A DNA stretch of 64,000 nucleotides, from NCBI GenBank assembly GCA_023238725.1, contig CM041538.1, forward strand, positions 3,378,182-3,442,181, in the 5' to 3' direction. Positions 61,120 through 64,000 of the stretch are shown here, piece after piece (positions within the stretch are counted from its first letter, which is position 1; each line of letters opens with the position of its first letter). This stretch comes from Scortum barcoo (lineage: Eukaryota > Chordata > Actinopteri > Centrarchiformes > Terapontidae). The notes beneath the pieces are model-generated. The model was not told the origin of the DNA. It did not search any database and saw only the letters and a program-made list of their open reading frames with translations. The position numbers were made by a program, and so were the translations under genes.

Positions 61120-63110
61120 TCCAAATTCACATTTTGAACGAGTCCTCACTGTGGATGTATTTGATTTGTCATTTTCCAGAACTTTTCAAGAACATTTTCA
61201 GTGATGAGCTAGATATGTTGTGTATGTGACACACAGTCGATGTCTATGACTAATCGATTAAATAATCAGTTATGTGCTTAGAAATTATGCTTTTTTTTTT
61301 TGGAAAGCCCTTTGTGATATATAGAGGTCCTGCAATTTTGCCTATTGACAGATCTAGAATGAATTTTATGTTTATTTATATTCTTATGGGTGAACAGATG
61401 TGGGTGTAGCCCATGGATTGATATAGAGACTGTAGAAATGCAGGGAAATTATAGTAGTGTGTAATTATAAGTAGTGTAACCATTTAGTGTTTTGCATGAA
61501 GTAAAACCAAAAACCTAAACATTGAATTATCCTCACTGTCATGGCTGAACAGCTTATAATATAAGATGTGATTTGTGTATAAAAAGGTTGTGCAGCTCTG
61601 CTCTGACTCACTGAGGCAAACTGAACTGAACTTTACTTGATACTGAATTTGAAGAATCAAATGTAAGTCTGATGTTAATGGATGTGTTCATGCTTGATAC
61701 TCATGGTCTCCCTCTGGCGAACAACTTCATCAATCATCACGTTCACACAAAATAAAAGTGTTTCTTCCACTTTCAAAGAACCGATGAATGTATCTGAATG
61801 TATCTATACTGCATCATGCCTTTCACTCAACATGCACCAGTGTTCATTAGAAAAAGTCTTTAGAGGATTAACAGTGAGTTTGAACTCCACCACTCCACCA
61901 CACCAAGAGTGTTTTTGAAGAAAGAAATATAGATTAGAAATACCAGAAAATTTAAAAATATTAAACTTGTACTATATTGCTTAACCTAAGCTTGCAAACG
62001 CAATTATGCATCTGTACATGTAAAATGTTGAAAAAACAATCAGATAAAATAACAAATAAATAAAAAACATATACCAAAATATAAAATAAATGTGGCCATT
62101 TACATGAATGTAACCTGAATGTAACACATGAGGAAAAGAAAGGAAGCAGCAGTTACAGCAAATTATTCCCAAAGTTTGTTAATATAGAAAACAGAGATTT
62201 TACGTATTTTAAACCATCCACAGTTTTTAAGTGCAATTAATTAAACAATCAACTATTAGTTAATTAGTATGAACTGTAAATATTACTTTTACTGTTGTTT
62301 CACACTTGAACCTAAATGATTACATGCCAACCATTTAAATATCAATAATATGCATTTAGGCTCCTACAATGATCATATTACACAGAGATGTCATGAGAAT
62401 ACATTCATCGTTTCAGTCTTAACATGGGATTACTTTACAAGAATAATGATGTTGTTTTTGAACAACATTTAAATGGATCTAAAGGGGTTTACAGAAATCT
62501 TTGAGGATGACGTAACATTCAATTTCAAACGTGTGGAGACCTGGAGTCACATCTGAAGCAGCTCGTCCTCACTGGAGATAGATAAAGATAGACAAGAAGG
62601 AATCACACTTAATAAATGGTGAGCACATTGATGAAGTATAGTTGTCCCATCTCCTCTTCTTCTTCTTTCCCATCTCCTCTCTAAAAGACAAAGAACAGAT
62701 AAAGGACTTTAGAATGGTATGAAAAGAAGAACCGCTGATGAGATTTGAAGTTTTGAAATAATAAATCTTTTTAAATAAGATGGTTGACAGTCTCCTTTCT
62801 TCTCCTCTTGTCTTGCATAACAGACGAGGAAGAGTTACAGTGACTAACTTCAACTGAGCTGAACAGAGGAACTGTTAGATAGAGTAAACCTACATTTATC
62901 ATCCTTTCACTGTGTAAGAATTGTGATGAAAAGTGAATATAATATAAAAATAAAGTCTCCGTTCTGTCTTCTTCTCCTCTCGTCTCATCTCAGCTCCTCT
63001 TCTCTCTCTTTAAAAGACAAACATCAAGTGAGTTCATAATTTCAGCAACGAGGCCCACAGAAGAATTACTGATCAATGGACAAAGTCTTATAATGACATG
63101 ACATGAATGT
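61120..63110. other. Intergenic AT-rich stretch with GA/CT-rich blocks
   Basis: No recognisable coding exon between the tRNA and 62.6 kb. From about 62640 there are related CT-rich blocks (GAGGAG-rich on the minus strand) at about 62645-62690, 62785-62830 and 62965-63020, and a fourth at 63119-63175. Some are preceded on the minus strand by acceptor-like TTTGTCTTTTAG. Confidence 0.4.
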
Positions 63111-63118
63111 GTGTTTAC

Positions 63119-63170
63119 CTTTTGAAATGAGAGAGTGCTGTCTCCTCTTTAGTCTCTTACAGGCAAACAG
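63119..63170 (-). CDS. Possible small internal exon (unrecognised)
   Basis: On the minus strand a strong pyrimidine tract and acceptor (TGTCATCCTCCCTTTCCAG) precede 52 nt that end at a donor, AAAAG/GTAAAC. One frame is open (LFACKRLKRRQHSLISK). It may belong with the larger frame at 63271-63720, but I found no convincing donor linking them in the required phase. Confidence 0.25.
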
Positions 63171-63270
63171 CTGGAAAGGGAGGATGACAGTTCAAACCTT
63201 CAGATGTTTGTAACATCTGGACATCATATTACAAACAGTAAAACTGTACTTTACAAGTGTCATTGCAGCG

Positions 63271-63720
63271 TCAACACAGTCTGCTGAACTTTGATCTTCT
63301 CTGTAAAGTACTCTGTTCCTTCAGCTCAGTGTTTGTCACTGTCCACAGCTGGCTGGGAGAGATGTGCAGCTGGAGCTGATAGTGTCTCTGATCTCTGTCT
63401 TCTTCTTCCTCTAGTTTCATGTCAGCCAGCTCCAAGATATAAAGAAAGGTGCCAGACGCAGTTAAAACACTGAGGTGTGTGCTACATGCGTGATGAAGCA
63501 ACCATATACACGTCCAGTGTGAGCCAACCATGTCTTCTGATGGTGCAGCACGGCTCCGTGGCCCCATCAGACTCTGAGGCGTTTGTTTGGTGACAGACAG
63601 ACTGCTGCTGCTGTCTCCCTCAGAGAGCTTCCTCTTCTTCTTCTGAATCTTTGTACACTCTGTGGACTCTTTGACAAAGCAGCAGAGGACCAACACGAGC
63701 GCTTGTCCGTCTGCTGCCAA
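63271..63720 (-). CDS. Coding-like exon of an unrecognised gene
   Basis: On the minus strand an AG acceptor at 63721-63722 (CATCCTGCCTCAATAG) precedes 149 open codons ending in TGA. The composition is protein-like. There is a basic nuclear-signal-like patch (IQKKKRKLSEG), a serine run, a segment resembling a beta-propeller strand (VLTASGTFLYILELAD), an acidic run (KLEEEEDRD) and QLQLHISPSQLW. There is no in-frame ATG at the start, so upstream exons would lie past the microsatellite or beyond the window. The true exon may end at a donor before the stop. I cannot assign a family. Confidence 0.35.
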   Translation of the reverse strand: MAADGQALVLVLCCFVKESTECTKIQKKKRKLSEGDSSSSLSVTKQTPQSLMGPRSRAAPSEDMVGSHWTCIWLLHHACSTHLSVLTASGTFLYILELADMKLEEEEDRDQRHYQLQLHISPSQLWTVTNTELKEQSTLQRRSKFSRLC

Positions 63721-63735
63721 CTATTGAGGCAGGAT

Positions 63736-63755
63736 GTTATTATTATTATTATTAT

Positions 63756-63817
<62 letters not shown>

Positions 63818-63857
63818 TAGTAATAGTATTAGTATTATTAGTAGTATTATTATTAAG
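63736..63857. repeat. Compound (TTA)n/(AGT)n trinucleotide microsatellite
   Basis: Runs of attatt and then about twenty agt units, ending in mixed agt/att units. It gives low-complexity Ser, Tyr, Leu or Ile frames that are not genes. Confidence 0.95.
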
Positions 63858-64000
63858 CCCTCTCTTCTCTTCAGGGAAAAACACGTTTTGTAGATTAAAT
63901 CTAAACTCTTGACCCTGTTGTAAGGTAGATGATTGCTCACCACAGCCACGGGGTGTAGAGAGGATGGAGGGTCCCAGCTCCGGTGCTCCCGCTAAATATT

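Noticed and set aside
63567..63949. Poly-Leu, poly-Ser and poly-Tyr frames at the right edge
   Set aside because: They are translations of the TTA/AGT microsatellite; only the portion at 63271-63720 on the minus strand has protein-like composition.
1..64000. CRISPR array, operon, phage or bacterial defence cluster
   Set aside because: No direct-repeat/spacer arrays, ribosome-binding sites or tightly packed genes; splice junctions, repeats and gene families are all vertebrate.

Overview
This is a vertebrate nuclear window, almost certainly from a spiny-rayed teleost fish. The evidence is intron-split genes with GT-AG junctions, AATAAA poly(A) signals, dense (CA)n microsatellites, decayed fish-type retroelement tails and fold-back elements, and vertebrate protein families. 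No prokaryotic, viral or defence-type system is visible. Most of the DNA is intronic or intergenic.

Layout. Positions 1-23 kb are gene-poor. They hold a possible last exon of an upstream gene (230-394), a TATA-like box with a candidate leader exon (9002-9122), microsatellites and old repeats. Four protein genes then follow. (1) A BK-channel beta subunit, best matched to kcnmb2, plus strand, 23.2-30.45 kb; its last three coding exons are certain and its start exon is proposed here. (2) A meprin-beta-like astacin metalloprotease (mep1b-like), plus strand, 32.3-39.5 kb, 15 coding exons, 686 residues, with no EGF-like module. (3) The kinase uhmk1 (KIS), minus strand, 48.4-52.4 kb, 9 coding exons, 440 residues; its 3' UTR probably runs about 7.6 kb further, to a poly(A) signal near 40.79 kb. 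(4) The aldo-keto reductase akr1a1, plus strand, 54.5-60.2 kb, head-to-head with uhmk1. A minus-strand tRNA-Ser(AGA) lies at 61038-61119. An unrecognised minus-strand coding-like exon lies at 63271-63720, next to a long TTA/AGT microsatellite.

The four protein genes have unrelated jobs: potassium-channel modulation, cell-surface proteolysis, RNA-linked kinase signalling and carbonyl reduction. Nothing suggests they work as a system. mep1b and uhmk1 are convergent and their transcripts appear to end about 1.1 kb apart; uhmk1 and akr1a1 are divergent.

The points most worth checking are: the middle exons of akr1a1, which are scrambled by short local duplications and frameshifts (most likely an assembly error); the proposed kcnmb2 start exon, which lacks the FIW inactivation ball of human KCNMB2; the loss of the meprin EGF module; a fold-back element inside the likely kcnmb2 3' UTR; and a 23-bp perfect palindrome at 3.6 kb. 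All exon boundaries were placed by eye from splice consensus, reading phase and family knowledge, without alignment software.
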